Assembly: GCF_027604915.1 (NCBI RefSeq)
Contig: NZ_JAJAQC010000004.1
Span: forward strand, 124,001-188,000
DNA length: 64,000 nucleotides
Reading direction: 5' to 3'
From: Streptomonospora mangrovi
GTDB taxonomy: Bacteria > Actinomycetota > Actinomycetes > Streptosporangiales > Streptosporangiaceae
Positions 40,368 through 48,830 of this stretch are shown here, in pieces. How positions within the stretch are numbered: position 1 is the stretch's first letter; every line of letters starts with the position of its first letter. Made by a program: the position numbers and the translations under genes. The notes beneath the pieces were generated by a model, which ran no database searches, had not been told where the DNA came from, and saw nothing but the letters and a program-made list of their open reading frames with translations.

Positions 40368-41650
40368 GCGGTGTCCTTCCAGGTGACGGCGGCGCGCAGC
40401 CGCCAGTGTCCGTCGGGCTCGGGACCGGCCGCCAGGGTGCCCCCCAGCAGCCGCAGCCGTTCGCGGGCGCCGCGCAGCCCCCGCCCGCCGCCCCGGCGCG
40501 GGGCGCGCGCACGCGGCGGCGCGGGGTTGGCGACCTCGGCCTCCAGGGCGCCCGGTGCCACGCGCAGCCGCAGGATGATGGGGCCGCCGACGCCACCGTG
40601 GCGCAGCGCGTTGGTGAGGGCCTCCTGGCAGACGCGGAACGCCTCGCGGGAGACGACGCCGGGCACCCGGGCCACCTCGCCCTCCACGGACGCCTCCAGG
40701 CGGGCGCCGGTGGCGCGGGTGGCCGCCAGCAGGCCCTCCAGGTCGCCCAGGTCGCGCTGGGGGGCGGTGCCGGCGCGCTCCTCGCGCAGCAGCCCCAGGA
40801 CGTGGTCGAGGTCGGCGGTGGCGGTGCGGGCCTGGTCGGCGATGGCCTCCAGGGCCGAGCGGGCGAAGGCGGGGTCGGCGTCGATGACGCGGGCGGCGGC
40901 CCCGGCCTGGAGGGCCACCACCGACAGCGCGTGGCCGATGGAGTCGTGCAGCTCGCGGGCCAGCCGGTTGCGTTCGGCCAGGGCCTCCACGCGCTCCTGG
41001 GCGGCGGCCAGCCGCTCGGCGGGCGAGGGGCCCAGCAGCACCGGCGCCAGGCGCGCCATGCCCGCCCCCACCAGCGCCACCGCGTAGACAACCCCCGCCA
41101 GCAGCAGGGCGCCCACCAGCGGGGCCGCCAGCAGGCGCAGGCCGTGCACCGGGGGGCCGCCCAGCAGCCACACGGCCATGGGCATCACCTGCTCGGGGCG
41201 GGCGGCCAGCGGGGCCAGCGCCAGCCCGGCGGCCTCGGTGAGCCCGACCATGGTGCCCAGGCACACCGCGAAGCCGACGGTGAGGTGGGCCGCCAGCCAC
41301 AGGCCGGTGCGCATGCGGGTGCGCCAGGTGGCGGGCTCGCCGGCCCGGTGGTCGGCCATGGGTCCGCCCAGCAGGGCGCGCGCCAGGTGGCCCTCCATCG
41401 TGCGCACCCCGGGGATCCAGGCGGTGGCCACCACGCCCGCCAGCGCCAGGGGGACGCCGCCCACCAGGGAGGGCGCGGCGGCCTCCTGGGCGTCCAGCAG
41501 CGCGGTGCCGCCGGTGAGCACCAGGGAGACCAGCACGGCGGCGGCCACCAGGTAGGGCAGCAGCACCACCCCGCCCAGGACGAGGTGGGCCCAGCGCGCG
41601 TAGGTCGCCGTGCTCAACAGGGGCGCGGCGATGCGCCGCAGCAGGTCCAC
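40364..41650 (-). CDS. Sensor histidine kinase (HisKA_3, DesK/NarX-like)
   Basis: 428 residues from GTG 41650 (AGGA at 7 nt). Membrane helices occur at about 22-48, 60-80, 116-148 and 175-200. The phospho-acceptor is in LARELHDSIGHALS (His235), and the ATPase domain has EALTNALRHGG (N box) and a G-rich GGGRGLRGARERLRLLGG. Unlike the kinase at 16547 it is intact. It pairs with the overlapping LuxR-type regulator. The few extracellular residues suggest that it senses membrane state or a hydrophobic ligand, which is inference. Confidence 0.92.
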   Translation of the reverse strand: MDLLRRIAAPLLSTATYARWAHLVLGGVVLLPYLVAAAVLVSLVLTGGTALLDAQEAAAPSLVGGVPLALAGVVATAWIPGVRTMEGHLARALLGGPMADHRAGEPATWRTRMRTGLWLAAHLTVGFAVCLGTMVGLTEAAGLALAPLAARPEQVMPMAVWLLGGPPVHGLRLLAAPLVGALLLAGVVYAVALVGAGMARLAPVLLGPSPAERLAAAQERVEALAERNRLARELHDSIGHALSVVALQAGAAARVIDADPAFARSALEAIADQARTATADLDHVLGLLREERAGTAPQRDLGDLEGLLAATRATGARLEASVEGEVARVPGVVSREAFRVCQEALTNALRHGGVGGPIILRLRVAPGALEAEVANPAPPRARAPRRGGGRGLRGARERLRLLGGTLAAGPEPDGHWRLRAAVTWKDTA

Positions 41651-41802
41651 GTCCTGATCCTGCCACGGCGGCGCGGCCGGCGGCCTCCCCCGGCCGGGGG
41701 AGGCCCGCTCCCCCGCCGCTCGCACCCGCGCGGTCGCGCCCGCACGCGCTTGTGCGGGTGCGGGTCGGCACCAGGAGTGGGGAGCCGATACCCTCGGTGG
41801 CC

Positions 41803-43281
41803 GTGACCGCCGAGCAGACACCCGCCCCCGCGCCCACCCGCACCGCCGGACTCGCCCACACGCTGCGCCGACGCCACATGGCGATGATCGCCATCGGCGG
41901 ATCGGTGGGCGCCGGGCTGTTCATCGGATCGGGCGCGGTCATCAACGCCGCCGGACCCGCCGCGATCCTGTCCTACGCCCTCGCCGGAGCCCTGGTGCTG
42001 CTGACGCTGCGCGCCCTGGGCGAGATGGTGGTGGCCCGCCCCGCGGCCGGCTCCTTCTCCGACTACGCGCGCATGGCCCTGGGCCCGCGCGCCGGGTTCT
42101 GCATCGGGTGGCTGTACTGGTGGATGTACAGCGTGCTGGTGGCCGCCGAGGCGGTGGCCGGGGCCGCCACCCTGGCCGGGTGGGTGCCGCTGCCCGGCTG
42201 GCTGCTGTCGCTGGTGCTGCTGCTGGTGATGACCGGGGCCAACCTGGTCTCGGCGCGGGTCTTCGGGGAGACCGAGTCGGTGTTCTCGCTGATCAAGGTC
42301 GCCACCATCGTGGCCTTCCTGATCATGGGCGGGCTGTTCGCGCTGGGCCTGTGGCCCGGGGCGGGCGGGGCCACCGTGGACAACCTGTGGGTTCACGGCG
42401 GGTTCGCCCCCCACGGCTGGGGCGCGGTGCTGGCCGCCACCGTGGTGGTGCTGTTCTCCTTCGGCGGGGTGGAGATCGTGACGATCGCCGCCGGGGAGAG
42501 CGACGAGCCCGAGCGCAACGTCGCCCGCGCCGCCACCAACGTCCTGTGGCGCATCGCCCTGTTCTACGTGGCCTCCATCCTGGTGGTGGTGGCCGTGCTG
42601 CCCTGGAACGACGCCGAGGTGCTGGAGAGCCCGTTCGTGTCGGTGATGGAGCGGGTGGGGGTGCCCGGCGCGGCGCTGATCATGGAGATCGTGGTGTTCG
42701 TGGCCGTGCTCAGCGTCCTCAACGCCGCCCTCTACACGTCCTCGCGGATGCTGCACGTGCTCACCCGCCAGGGCGACGCCCCGCGCGGGCTGTCCTCGGT
42801 GGGCCGGCGCGGCGTGCCCACGCGGGCGATCCTGCTGGGCACCGCCGTGGGCTACGCCTCGGTCATCGGCAACTACCTGTGGCCCACCACCGTGTTCCCG
42901 TTCCTGGTGGCCTCCATCGGCGCGATCCTGCTGGTGCTGTTCATCACCATCGTGGCCTCCCAACTGGTGCTGGGGCGGCGGCTGCGCCGCCAGGAGCCCG
43001 AGCGGCTGACCTTCCGCATGTGGGGGTTCCCCTATGTGAGCTGGGCGGTGCTGGCCGGGCTGGTCTCGGTGATGGCGGCCATGGCCTACCTGCCCGAGCA
43101 GCGGCTGCCGCTGGCCGCCACCCTGGGGGCGCTGGCGGTGACGCTGGTGGCCTACGAGCTGCGCCGCCGCCTGGGCCGCACCCCGGTCACCCGCGAGCCG
43201 CTGGGCACCGGGGCGGCTCCCGACCGGGACGGCTCAACCGGAGGCGGTCCGGGCGGTCCCGCCCCGGCCGCCGGAGCCTGA
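41803..43281 (+). CDS. Amino acid permease (APC family, GABA/proline-type)
   Basis: 492 residues from GTG 41803. A GATACCCT element lies eight bases before, and a GTG at 41797 is possible. Twelve membrane helices are expected. IAIGGSVGAGLFIGSGAVI in helix 1 is the substrate-binding hallmark of the amino-acid transporter family. ALGEMVVARPAAGSFSDYA and FSFGGVEIVTIAAGE also fit. It imports amino acids with protons. It is divergent from the two-component pair. The 3' end overlaps the convergent EamA transporter gene by 48 nt. Confidence 0.9.
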   Translation: MTAEQTPAPAPTRTAGLAHTLRRRHMAMIAIGGSVGAGLFIGSGAVINAAGPAAILSYALAGALVLLTLRALGEMVVARPAAGSFSDYARMALGPRAGFCIGWLYWWMYSVLVAAEAVAGAATLAGWVPLPGWLLSLVLLLVMTGANLVSARVFGETESVFSLIKVATIVAFLIMGGLFALGLWPGAGGATVDNLWVHGGFAPHGWGAVLAATVVVLFSFGGVEIVTIAAGESDEPERNVARAATNVLWRIALFYVASILVVVAVLPWNDAEVLESPFVSVMERVGVPGAALIMEIVVFVAVLSVLNAALYTSSRMLHVLTRQGDAPRGLSSVGRRGVPTRAILLGTAVGYASVIGNYLWPTTVFPFLVASIGAILLVLFITIVASQLVLGRRLRRQEPERLTFRMWGFPYVSWAVLAGLVSVMAAMAYLPEQRLPLAATLGALAVTLVAYELRRRLGRTPVTREPLGTGAAPDRDGSTGGGPGGPAPAAGA

Positions 43282-44211
43282 GGCACCGGCGTCGGGCCCC
43301 GCAGCCGGGGCGGGCACGGCCCGCTGGGCGACGAACGCCCCGGCCACCACGATGACCGCCCCCAGCGCCTGTGGCGGGGTGAGCGCCTCGCCCAGCAGCA
43401 GCCAGGCCAGCACGATCGCGGTCACCACCTCCAGGTAGGCCACCGCGCCGGCCACCATCGGCGTCAGCCGGCGGATCGCCCCGACCCCGGTGGCGTAGGC
43501 CAGCGCGGTGGTCACCAGCGCCAGCCACACCACGCACGCCGCCGCCGGGACCTCGGCTCCGGCCACCTGCACGCCGCCCGCCAGGCGCTGCCAGGGCAGC
43601 GTCCAGGGCGCGGCGACGGCGCTGATGAGGACCGCGCCGATGAGCGCGCCGTAGGCCACCACCGCCATGGGGTCGACGTCGTCGCCGGCGGCGTCGCCCA
43701 GCAGGAAGTAGGCGGCCTGGCAGACCATCGCGCCCAGGGCCAGCAGCAGGCCCACCGCGTCCAGGCGCACCCCCGCCCACACCTCCAGCAGGCAGGACAG
43801 GCCGCCCACCGCCAGCACCACCCCGACCACGGCGGCGCGCGAGACGGGGCGGCGCCGCACGAACCGCACCCAGGCCAGCACCAGCACCGGCCCCAGGAAC
43901 TCGATGAGCAGCGCCACCCCCACCGGGATGCGGTTGATGGCGGCGAAGTAGAACGCCTGCACCCCGGCCATGGGCAGGGCGCCGAAGGCCAGCAGCAGCG
44001 CGGGGTGGGTGCGCAGGACGCGGCGGTGGCGCACGGCCAGCGGCGCCAGCAGCACGGCGGCGCCGGCCACCCGCAGCCAGGTGACGTGGAGGGGGTCCAG
44101 GCCGGCCTCCAGCAGGGGGCGGGCCACCGGGCCCGAGCCGCCGAAGCACAGGGCGGAGGCCACCGCCAGGGCCAGGCCCGAGGCGCGGCGGCGCGGGTGC
44201 GCCTCACCCAT
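43234..44211 (-). CDS. EamA/DMT-family transporter (RhtA-like)
   Basis: 325 residues from ATG 44211 with ten hydrophobic helices. Two EamA repeats are visible: LALAVASALCFGGSGPVARP in the first, and CQAAYFLLGDAAGDD through AYLEVVTAIVLAWLLLGEAL in the second, the latter carrying the typical Glu-Pro-like motif as LEVVTA. Such proteins export amino acids or metabolites. No RBS is evident. The C-terminal 40 residues are a disordered tail that overlaps the permease gene by 48 nt. Confidence 0.88.
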   Translation of the reverse strand: MGEAHPRRRASGLALAVASALCFGGSGPVARPLLEAGLDPLHVTWLRVAGAAVLLAPLAVRHRRVLRTHPALLLAFGALPMAGVQAFYFAAINRIPVGVALLIEFLGPVLVLAWVRFVRRRPVSRAAVVGVVLAVGGLSCLLEVWAGVRLDAVGLLLALGAMVCQAAYFLLGDAAGDDVDPMAVVAYGALIGAVLISAVAAPWTLPWQRLAGGVQVAGAEVPAAACVVWLALVTTALAYATGVGAIRRLTPMVAGAVAYLEVVTAIVLAWLLLGEALTPPQALGAVIVVAGAFVAQRAVPAPAAGPDAGASGSGGRGGTARTASG

Positions 44212-44349
44212 GGCGGCGAGGGGACAGGACCGATGATCCGACCGGTGCGCCGGCCGGCGGGGGGAGCGGGGACATGGCCGAGAGCATAACGGCGGGGCGC
44301 TGGGCGCTTCCACGGCGGCCCGGGGTGCCCGCCTTGGGCGGGTGGGCGG

Positions 44350-44355
44350 TAGATT
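44350..44355 (+). promoter_or_regulatory. -10-like hexamer before the metalloprotease gene
   Basis: TAGATT, 8 nt, GTG 44364. One base longer than the other leaderless candidates. Confidence 0.4.
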
Positions 44356-44363
44356 CAGCGGGC

Positions 44364-45002
44364 GTGCGACCTCGCGTTGAATGCGGCCCCCACCCTCCCG
44401 GGGTCGTCCCCATCCCCGACGACGGCCGGCGCCACCTGGGCCGGATGGAGACCGTGCTGCACCGCCAGTGGGCGGCCGGCACCCGACCCCACCCCACCGT
44501 CATCGGCCACATCGACGCCCTGGCCAACCTGCCCTTCCACATCGCCGACCGGGTGATCGACGAGGTGGAGGGCATCTACGTGGGCGAGGGCTCGGTGGTG
44601 GACCTGGACGGTTTGGGGCACCTGCGGGGGCGCCCCACCGACCCCGACGACCCCGCCTCGCGCACCTTCGACCGCTTCACCGGCATCTACCGCTACGGCG
44701 TGGTGGCCATCGGCGGGCGGCCCCACCAGTCGGTGTCGCTGGTGCTGCACGAGGTGGGCCACGTGCTGGACGTGGCCGACCGCATGATGTCGGAGACGCG
44801 GGAGTGGCGCGACCTGCACCGGGCGTGCCTGCCGCTGCTCAAGGCGGCCTACTGGCACAAGCGCGACGAGTGGTGGGCCGAGGCGTTCGCGCTGACCGCC
44901 GCGCACAAGGAGCACCTGCTGGTCTCGCACCTGGCCGGAGACGTCTCTCTGGCCTACGCTGTGATGGAGTACTTCGAGTACAACTACGGGGTGACACAGT
45001 GA
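44364..45002 (+). CDS. Putative zinc metalloprotease, anthrax lethal-factor-like (ATLF) fold
   Basis: 212 residues from GTG 44364. The zinc site is complete: HEVGH (129-133) in SLVLHEVGHVLDVADRM, and the third ligand Glu173 in DEWWAEAFALT. The H-E-x-x-H plus E-x-x-x-E/A layout and the LPxxIADRV and IYVGEGSVVDLDGLGHL segments resemble the lethal-factor-related endopeptidases of actinobacteria. No signal peptide is seen, so it is cytosolic or exported by another route. The stop overlaps a GTG start of an 86-residue protein (GTGA). The substrate is unknown. Confidence 0.72.
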   Translation: MRPRVECGPHPPGVVPIPDDGRRHLGRMETVLHRQWAAGTRPHPTVIGHIDALANLPFHIADRVIDEVEGIYVGEGSVVDLDGLGHLRGRPTDPDDPASRTFDRFTGIYRYGVVAIGGRPHQSVSLVLHEVGHVLDVADRMMSETREWRDLHRACLPLLKAAYWHKRDEWWAEAFALTAAHKEHLLVSHLAGDVSLAYAVMEYFEYNYGVTQ

Positions 45003-45259
45003 GCGGCGTCTACGCCATCCGCTACCCGGACGGCACCATCCACGTCCCCGCGGCCTTCGCCGACCCCGCCGGCCCGGTGATCGCCTGCGGCATGGACGTG
45101 CTGTCCCCGGGCGATGCCGGCTACGACTTCTACGCCGCCCACGCCGTCTCGGCCGAGGAGTACGAGGAGCACCGCCGCGACGACCCCGCCGAGTCGGCGC
45201 GGCTGCGCGCGGAGTTCCGCAAGTGGTACGAGGCCCGGCACGGCCGCCGATCTGCCTGA
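44999..45259 (+). CDS. Small protein translationally coupled to the metalloprotease
   Basis: 86 residues from GTG 44999, overlapping the protease stop. YAIRYPDGTIHVPAAFADP at the N-terminus suggests a small beta domain. The C-terminal half is a charged helix (SAEEYEEHRRDDPAESARLR, then AEFRKWYEARHG). No family is recognised. Tight coupling suggests a stoichiometric partner such as an inhibitor, immunity protein, adaptor or substrate. That is inference. Confidence 0.65.
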   Translation: MSGVYAIRYPDGTIHVPAAFADPAGPVIACGMDVLSPGDAGYDFYAAHAVSAEEYEEHRRDDPAESARLRAEFRKWYEARHGRRSA

Positions 45260-45455
45260 CGCGGCGAGTCGTCCCGTCCTTGCCCTCTCCCCCAGCCGGT
45301 CGCCCCGTTCCCGGGCGCCCGCAGCCGAGCGCAACCGGGCGAGCGCGGCCAGGGGTAGGCCTGTGGGGGGGCGGCGGCGGGCGAGTGGCACCCCAGGCGT
45401 TGCACCGCCCCGGGCACCCCGGCCGGTCGCCTCGCGCGCCGCGCCGTGCGGTGCG

Positions 45456-45461
45456 TAGGGT
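45456..45461 (+). promoter_or_regulatory. -10-like hexamer of the Nudix gene, leaderless spacing
   Basis: TAGGGT, exactly 7 nt, ATG 45469. No RBS. Confidence 0.45.
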
Positions 45462-45468
45462 CGCGTCC

Positions 45469-46026
45469 ATGGCCGACCACGCTGACACCAAGACCACCAC
45501 CGGCATCGGGACGGGACAGGGCGCGGACGCGGCCCACGCCGAGCGCGAGCGCGCCTTCTACGACTCCCTGCCGCGCACCCGCAACGCCGCCGGGGCGCTG
45601 CTGACCACCGGCGAGGGCCGGGTGCTGCTGGTCAAGCCCACCTACAAGCCCGGGTGGTCGCTGCCGGGCGGGGTGGTGGAGCAGCAGGAGTCGCCGCTGG
45701 CGGCCTGCCGCCGCGAGTGCGCCGAGGAGCTGGGGTTCGTCCCCGCGCTGCGGGGACTGGTGTGCCTGGACTGGCTGCCGGGCGCGGGCCACCCCGACGG
45801 GCGGCCCGCGCTGATCCACGTCTTCGCCGGAGGGGTGGACGAGGCGGCGTTCGCGCGGGTGCGGCTGCCCGCCGAGGAACTGAGCGCGGTCATCCTGGCC
45901 GCCCCCGCCGAACTGCCCGACCTGCTGCCGCCGGGCCGCCTGCGCCGCGTGGAGGCCGCCCTGGCGGCCGGCGCCGCCGGAACCACCGCCTACCTGGAGG
46001 GCGGCCGGCCCGTTAGCTGGGGCTAG
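45469..46026 (+). CDS. Nudix hydrolase
   Basis: 185 residues. The Nudix box is complete (GGVVEQQESPLAACRRECAE through EELGF), preceded by LLVKPTYKPGWSLPGG. These enzymes hydrolyse nucleoside diphosphates linked to another group with Mg or Mn. Nothing in the neighbourhood identifies the substrate. A disordered N-terminal 30 residues precedes the domain. Confidence 0.9.
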   Translation: MADHADTKTTTGIGTGQGADAAHAERERAFYDSLPRTRNAAGALLTTGEGRVLLVKPTYKPGWSLPGGVVEQQESPLAACRRECAEELGFVPALRGLVCLDWLPGAGHPDGRPALIHVFAGGVDEAAFARVRLPAEELSAVILAAPAELPDLLPPGRLRRVEAALAAGAAGTTAYLEGGRPVSWG

Positions 46027-46083
46027 GACTCCGGGCGAAAGCGGGCTCGGCGGGTCAGGCGGGCGCCGCCGCGCCGCCCGGCG

Positions 46084-46650
46084 TCAACTGAGCGCCCATT
46101 CCTGCTGTGGGCGCCCCTCGGCGCACGTGGCCTGGACCACCTGGGCGCCGTTGGCGACGTCGGCGTTGAGGACCTCCAGACACTTGCCGCTGTGGCGGGC
46201 CACCAAGGCGAAGTAGCCGTTGGGGCGTTGGGCGAGCCGCCACTGCTGATTCATCCGGAAGCGGCCGGGCTGCTCCTCCACGCATTCCCACTGGTGGACG
46301 ATGCCGCCTTCGGCGGTGCTGGCCTCCGCGACGTCCAGGCACTTGCCGCTGTGGCGGGCGCGGACGGTGTAGTAGCCGTCGGTTGTGGAGATGAAGTCCC
46401 ACTCCTGGTTGGTCCGGTCGCTGTAGCAGTCCCACTGCTGCACCATGGCGCCGTTGTCCGGGCTCGCCGCCGCCACGTCCAGGCACTTGGCGGTGTGGTG
46501 GGTCGTGAGCCTGGCGTCGGTGAAGGGGGCGCGCAGCGGGGTGGTGGCGGCGTCTGCCTGAGCCGGGGCCGCCGACACAGCGGCCACCAACGCTCCGCCG
46601 AGGGCCAGAGCGCTGAGTGACGCGACGGCTTTTCGCCCTGATGTTTTCAC
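46084..46650 (-). CDS. Secreted ricin-type beta-trefoil lectin
   Basis: 188 residues from GTG 46650 (AGAGGAG at 7 nt). The signal peptide is clear (KTSGRKAVASLSALALGG then VAAVSAAPAQA), with cleavage near residue 33. Three ricin repeats follow, each with CL(D/E)V: NQEW closes the first, NQQW the second and QQEW the third, and Cys pairs are kept in each. It consists of the carbohydrate-binding domain alone, with no enzyme domain. It probably binds extracellular or wall glycans. The 5' leader holds an 8-bp hairpin. Confidence 0.9.
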   Translation of the reverse strand: MKTSGRKAVASLSALALGGALVAAVSAAPAQADAATTPLRAPFTDARLTTHHTAKCLDVAAASPDNGAMVQQWDCYSDRTNQEWDFISTTDGYYTVRARHSGKCLDVAEASTAEGGIVHQWECVEEQPGRFRMNQQWRLAQRPNGYFALVARHSGKCLEVLNADVANGAQVVQATCAEGRPQQEWALS

Positions 46651-46966
46651 GGGGGTTCTCCTCTGCCGTGCCGCCCCTGCTTGGTGGGGCGGCCCTGAGG
46701 AGATCCTTACTCGGAGTGCCGGATCTTGAACCGTCCGTGTCCATAGTTGGCCACAGAGGGTAATCGCGCCCCATGCCCGTTTTGCGTTGGAACGGTGGTC
46801 GTGCCTGGTCGGGGCGCTGGTGGGCGCGGGGCCCGCAACCGGCGGCGGATACGGCGCACTCCGGCCGTGGTTTTGGGGCGGGCTGGGTGAGGTCCAAGCC
46901 GCCGGCTGCTGCCGCACGGTGTCCGGCGCGGTGCTTCGCGGACGCGCGACACCGGCGGCGGCCGCG
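46651..46966. other. 316-bp gap between lectin and ankyrin genes
   Basis: Holds the lectin leader hairpin (46670-46693) and a possible minus-strand promoter with TAAGGA near 46705 and GTTCAA about 16 bp further upstream. The remainder (46760-46966) shows nothing I can interpret. Confidence 0.45.
46670..46693 (-). promoter_or_regulatory. Hairpin in the 5' leader of the lectin gene
   Basis: GCCGCCCC, 8-nt loop, GGGGCGGC: a perfect 8-bp stem 20 nt upstream of the GTG, just before the RBS. It could stabilise the mRNA or modulate expression. It could also be the terminator of a transcript arriving from the ankyrin side. Confidence 0.45.
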
Positions 46967-47395
46967 TCAGGGCGCGGCCGGGCCCTGCTCCTCGAAGCGG
47001 CGCAGATGGTGCTCCTTGTTGAACATCCGCGCGGCCTCCAGGGCCGAGGGCGTGCCCGCGTTCGGGTCGGCGCCGTGGTCGAGCAGGACCTCGACCACCG
47101 CGTCCTCGCCCTTGAACACCGCGCCCGCCAGCGGCGACTGCCCCCGGTCGTTGAGGCGGTCGACGTCGGCGCCGCGCTCGCACAACGCCGCCACGGCGGC
47201 CGCGTGGCCGTGGTAGGCGGCGAGCATGACCAGGGTGTCGCCCTTGTCGTTGGTCAGGTTGGGCGGCACGCCGGCGTCGAGGTAGGCGGCCAGCGCTTCG
47301 GTGTCGCCGCGGCGGGCCATGTCGAAGACGCGGGTGGCCAGTTCCACGACCTCGGGGTCCTCGGCCGGATCGGTGGGTGGTTGTGCTTCGCTCAC
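46967..47395 (-). CDS. Ankyrin-repeat protein
   Basis: 142 residues from GTG 47395. About three ankyrin repeats: TLVMLAAYHGHAAAVAALCERG, given as LVMLAAYHGHAAAVAALCE, then SPLAGAVFKGEDAVVEVLLD with HGADPNAG. It is soluble, without signal peptide or other domain, and is a protein-protein interaction module. TAGGGT lies exactly 7 nt before the GTG. The GGAGG between them could also act as a short RBS. Confidence 0.88.
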   Translation of the reverse strand: MSEAQPPTDPAEDPEVVELATRVFDMARRGDTEALAAYLDAGVPPNLTNDKGDTLVMLAAYHGHAAAVAALCERGADVDRLNDRGQSPLAGAVFKGEDAVVEVLLDHGADPNAGTPSALEAARMFNKEHHLRRFEEQGPAAP

Positions 47396-47731
47396 GCCCT
47401 CCACCCTAGGGCGGGCGGGGCGCGGCACGCGCGGTGACGCACGGTAGGCGCCGCGCGGATGCGCCAACCGGGTGTGTCCGGCCCCGGCGGGTCCGCGACG
47501 GGCGGAGGTGGCGGTGCGCCGCGACGCCGCCACGGTGCGATACGTCACCCAGCGTGCCCGCTTTGCCCATTTGGCGACGAATGTCGCTATGGTGCTTCCT
47601 CAGTTCCGACCGGAGTGGCGATCCCGGGGAGACCCCGCGCGGGGCGGCCCCGCGCCGACCGGTCCCCGCGCTCGCGCGCGGCAGGGCCGGAACCGCGCGC
47701 CGCCGACTCCGCCGACACTGAGGAGAAGTTC
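47396..47731. other. Divergent 336-bp gap between ankyrin and membrane-protein genes
   Basis: Holds the ankyrin -10 (47403-47408) and a possible forward promoter, TTGCCC (47563-47568), 19-bp spacer, TATGGT (47588-47593). This would give a leader of about 135 nt for the membrane-protein gene. No short ORF or riboswitch-like structure is recognised. Confidence 0.4.
47403..47408 (-). promoter_or_regulatory. -10-like hexamer of the ankyrin gene, leaderless spacing
   Basis: Minus-strand TAGGGT, 7 nt, GTG 47395. Confidence 0.45.
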
Positions 47732-48268
47732 GTGCGACATCTCGTGGGATTCCTCGTCGGCCTGATCCTGGCCCCGGTGGTCGCGCTGGGGACGGGCTGG
47801 GTCCTGCCCCGCTTCATCGACCTCGACGCCGACGGGCGGACCTTCGCCACCGCCGGCGGCCTGGTGGCGGTGGGCACGCTGGCGGTGGTGGCGCTGCTGG
47901 TGGGCCTGGCGCTGGCGCTGCCCCGGCTCACCCCGCTGCTGCCCGGCGTGGCCGGGCTCACCCTGGCCGGGCTGACCACCGCTCACCACCTGCGCCCCGA
48001 CCTGGTGGAGCGGGTGCCCGCGCTGCCGGGACTGGAGGGGGCGGTGACGCTCCTGGAGCTGGGCGCCTACCTGCCGCTGGGACTGGCGCTGTTTTTGCCG
48101 ATGCTGATCCCCTCGCGCTGGGCGGGCCGCGAGCGCCGCCCGGAGGTCACCGAGGAGGAGTACTTCGACGGCCTCTACGACGAGGACTACGAGGACCCCC
48201 AGCGCCCCCGGTGGGGTACCGCCCCCGACGCCGGCGGCCACCACCGGCGCGGCGCCGACGCCGGCTGA
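47732..48268 (+). CDS. Four-helix membrane protein with acidic C-terminal tail
   Basis: 178 residues from GTG 47732 (AGGAGAAG just upstream). Hydrophobic segments lie at about 3-24, 39-64, 68-85 and 108-127. The tail is strongly acidic with repeated Tyr (EEEYFDGLYDEDYEDP). No family is recognised. The acidic Tyr-rich tail is the only distinctive element and could be a docking or phosphorylation site, which is speculation. Confidence 0.65.
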   Translation: MRHLVGFLVGLILAPVVALGTGWVLPRFIDLDADGRTFATAGGLVAVGTLAVVALLVGLALALPRLTPLLPGVAGLTLAGLTTAHHLRPDLVERVPALPGLEGAVTLLELGAYLPLGLALFLPMLIPSRWAGRERRPEVTEEEYFDGLYDEDYEDPQRPRWGTAPDAGGHHRRGADAG

Positions 48269-48282
48269 GGCGCGAGCGCGCC
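48269..48282 (+). terminator. Terminator-like hairpin after the four-helix protein gene
   Basis: GGCGC-GAGC-GCGCC starts right after the stop codon and is followed within 12 nt by ATTTT. Confidence 0.5.
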
Positions 48283-48830
48283 GCGCCGCCGATTTTCCCG
48301 CGCACCTTGGAATTGCGGGCGCGCGCCCCGGCCGCTTTTCCCGGGATTTTCCCGATGCCTTTCGTCGAACAATCCGACACGCGGCACCGGGCGTTTCCCC
48401 GGCATTTTTCCCGGAAGGCGTCCGCGGTTCGCGAAAAAAGGAGGGTTCCGCCGAGAATAGGCGCCGCACCCGTGGTTTGGCGCACATGGGCGCGGTAGGC
48501 GGCGATGCGCGCGGGTTGGGCCGCATTTCGCCGCCCGCCCGTGGGAGCGGGCGAGGACGGCCGTGGCGGCCGGGGCCCGGCCCGGACCAGCGGGCAGGGA
48601 CGGGGTTTCGGCCACCCGCCGCCGAGGGCGTTCCCCTCCCCCCGCGCGGGACCCGCCGGCCCGGTCAGTGGCGGGGCCGCCGCCGCTCAGCGCGACCCGC
48701 CTGTTCCCCCAGTCCGGCCCCCCGAGACACCGGCCGCGCCGCACCGCCGCGTGAGCGGCGAGACTTCAGCGACTCCGGCGCGTCGTCCTCCAGCACGCCA
48801 CCTCCGGCGGGCCGGGCGTGGCCAGCCGCA
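48283..48830. other. Convergent 548-bp gap with repeated TTTTCCCG
   Basis: TTTTCCCG occurs at 48293, 48336, 48347 and 48406 in one orientation, in the least GC-rich part of the gap. The rest (48500-48830) has no recognisable content and no credible gene. Confidence 0.5.

Noticed and set aside
46695..46775. tRNA-like stretch (GGTTCAAGATCC on the minus strand)
   Set aside because: The flanking bases do not form a 5-bp T-stem with a 7-nt loop, and no matching acceptor or D-arm is found.
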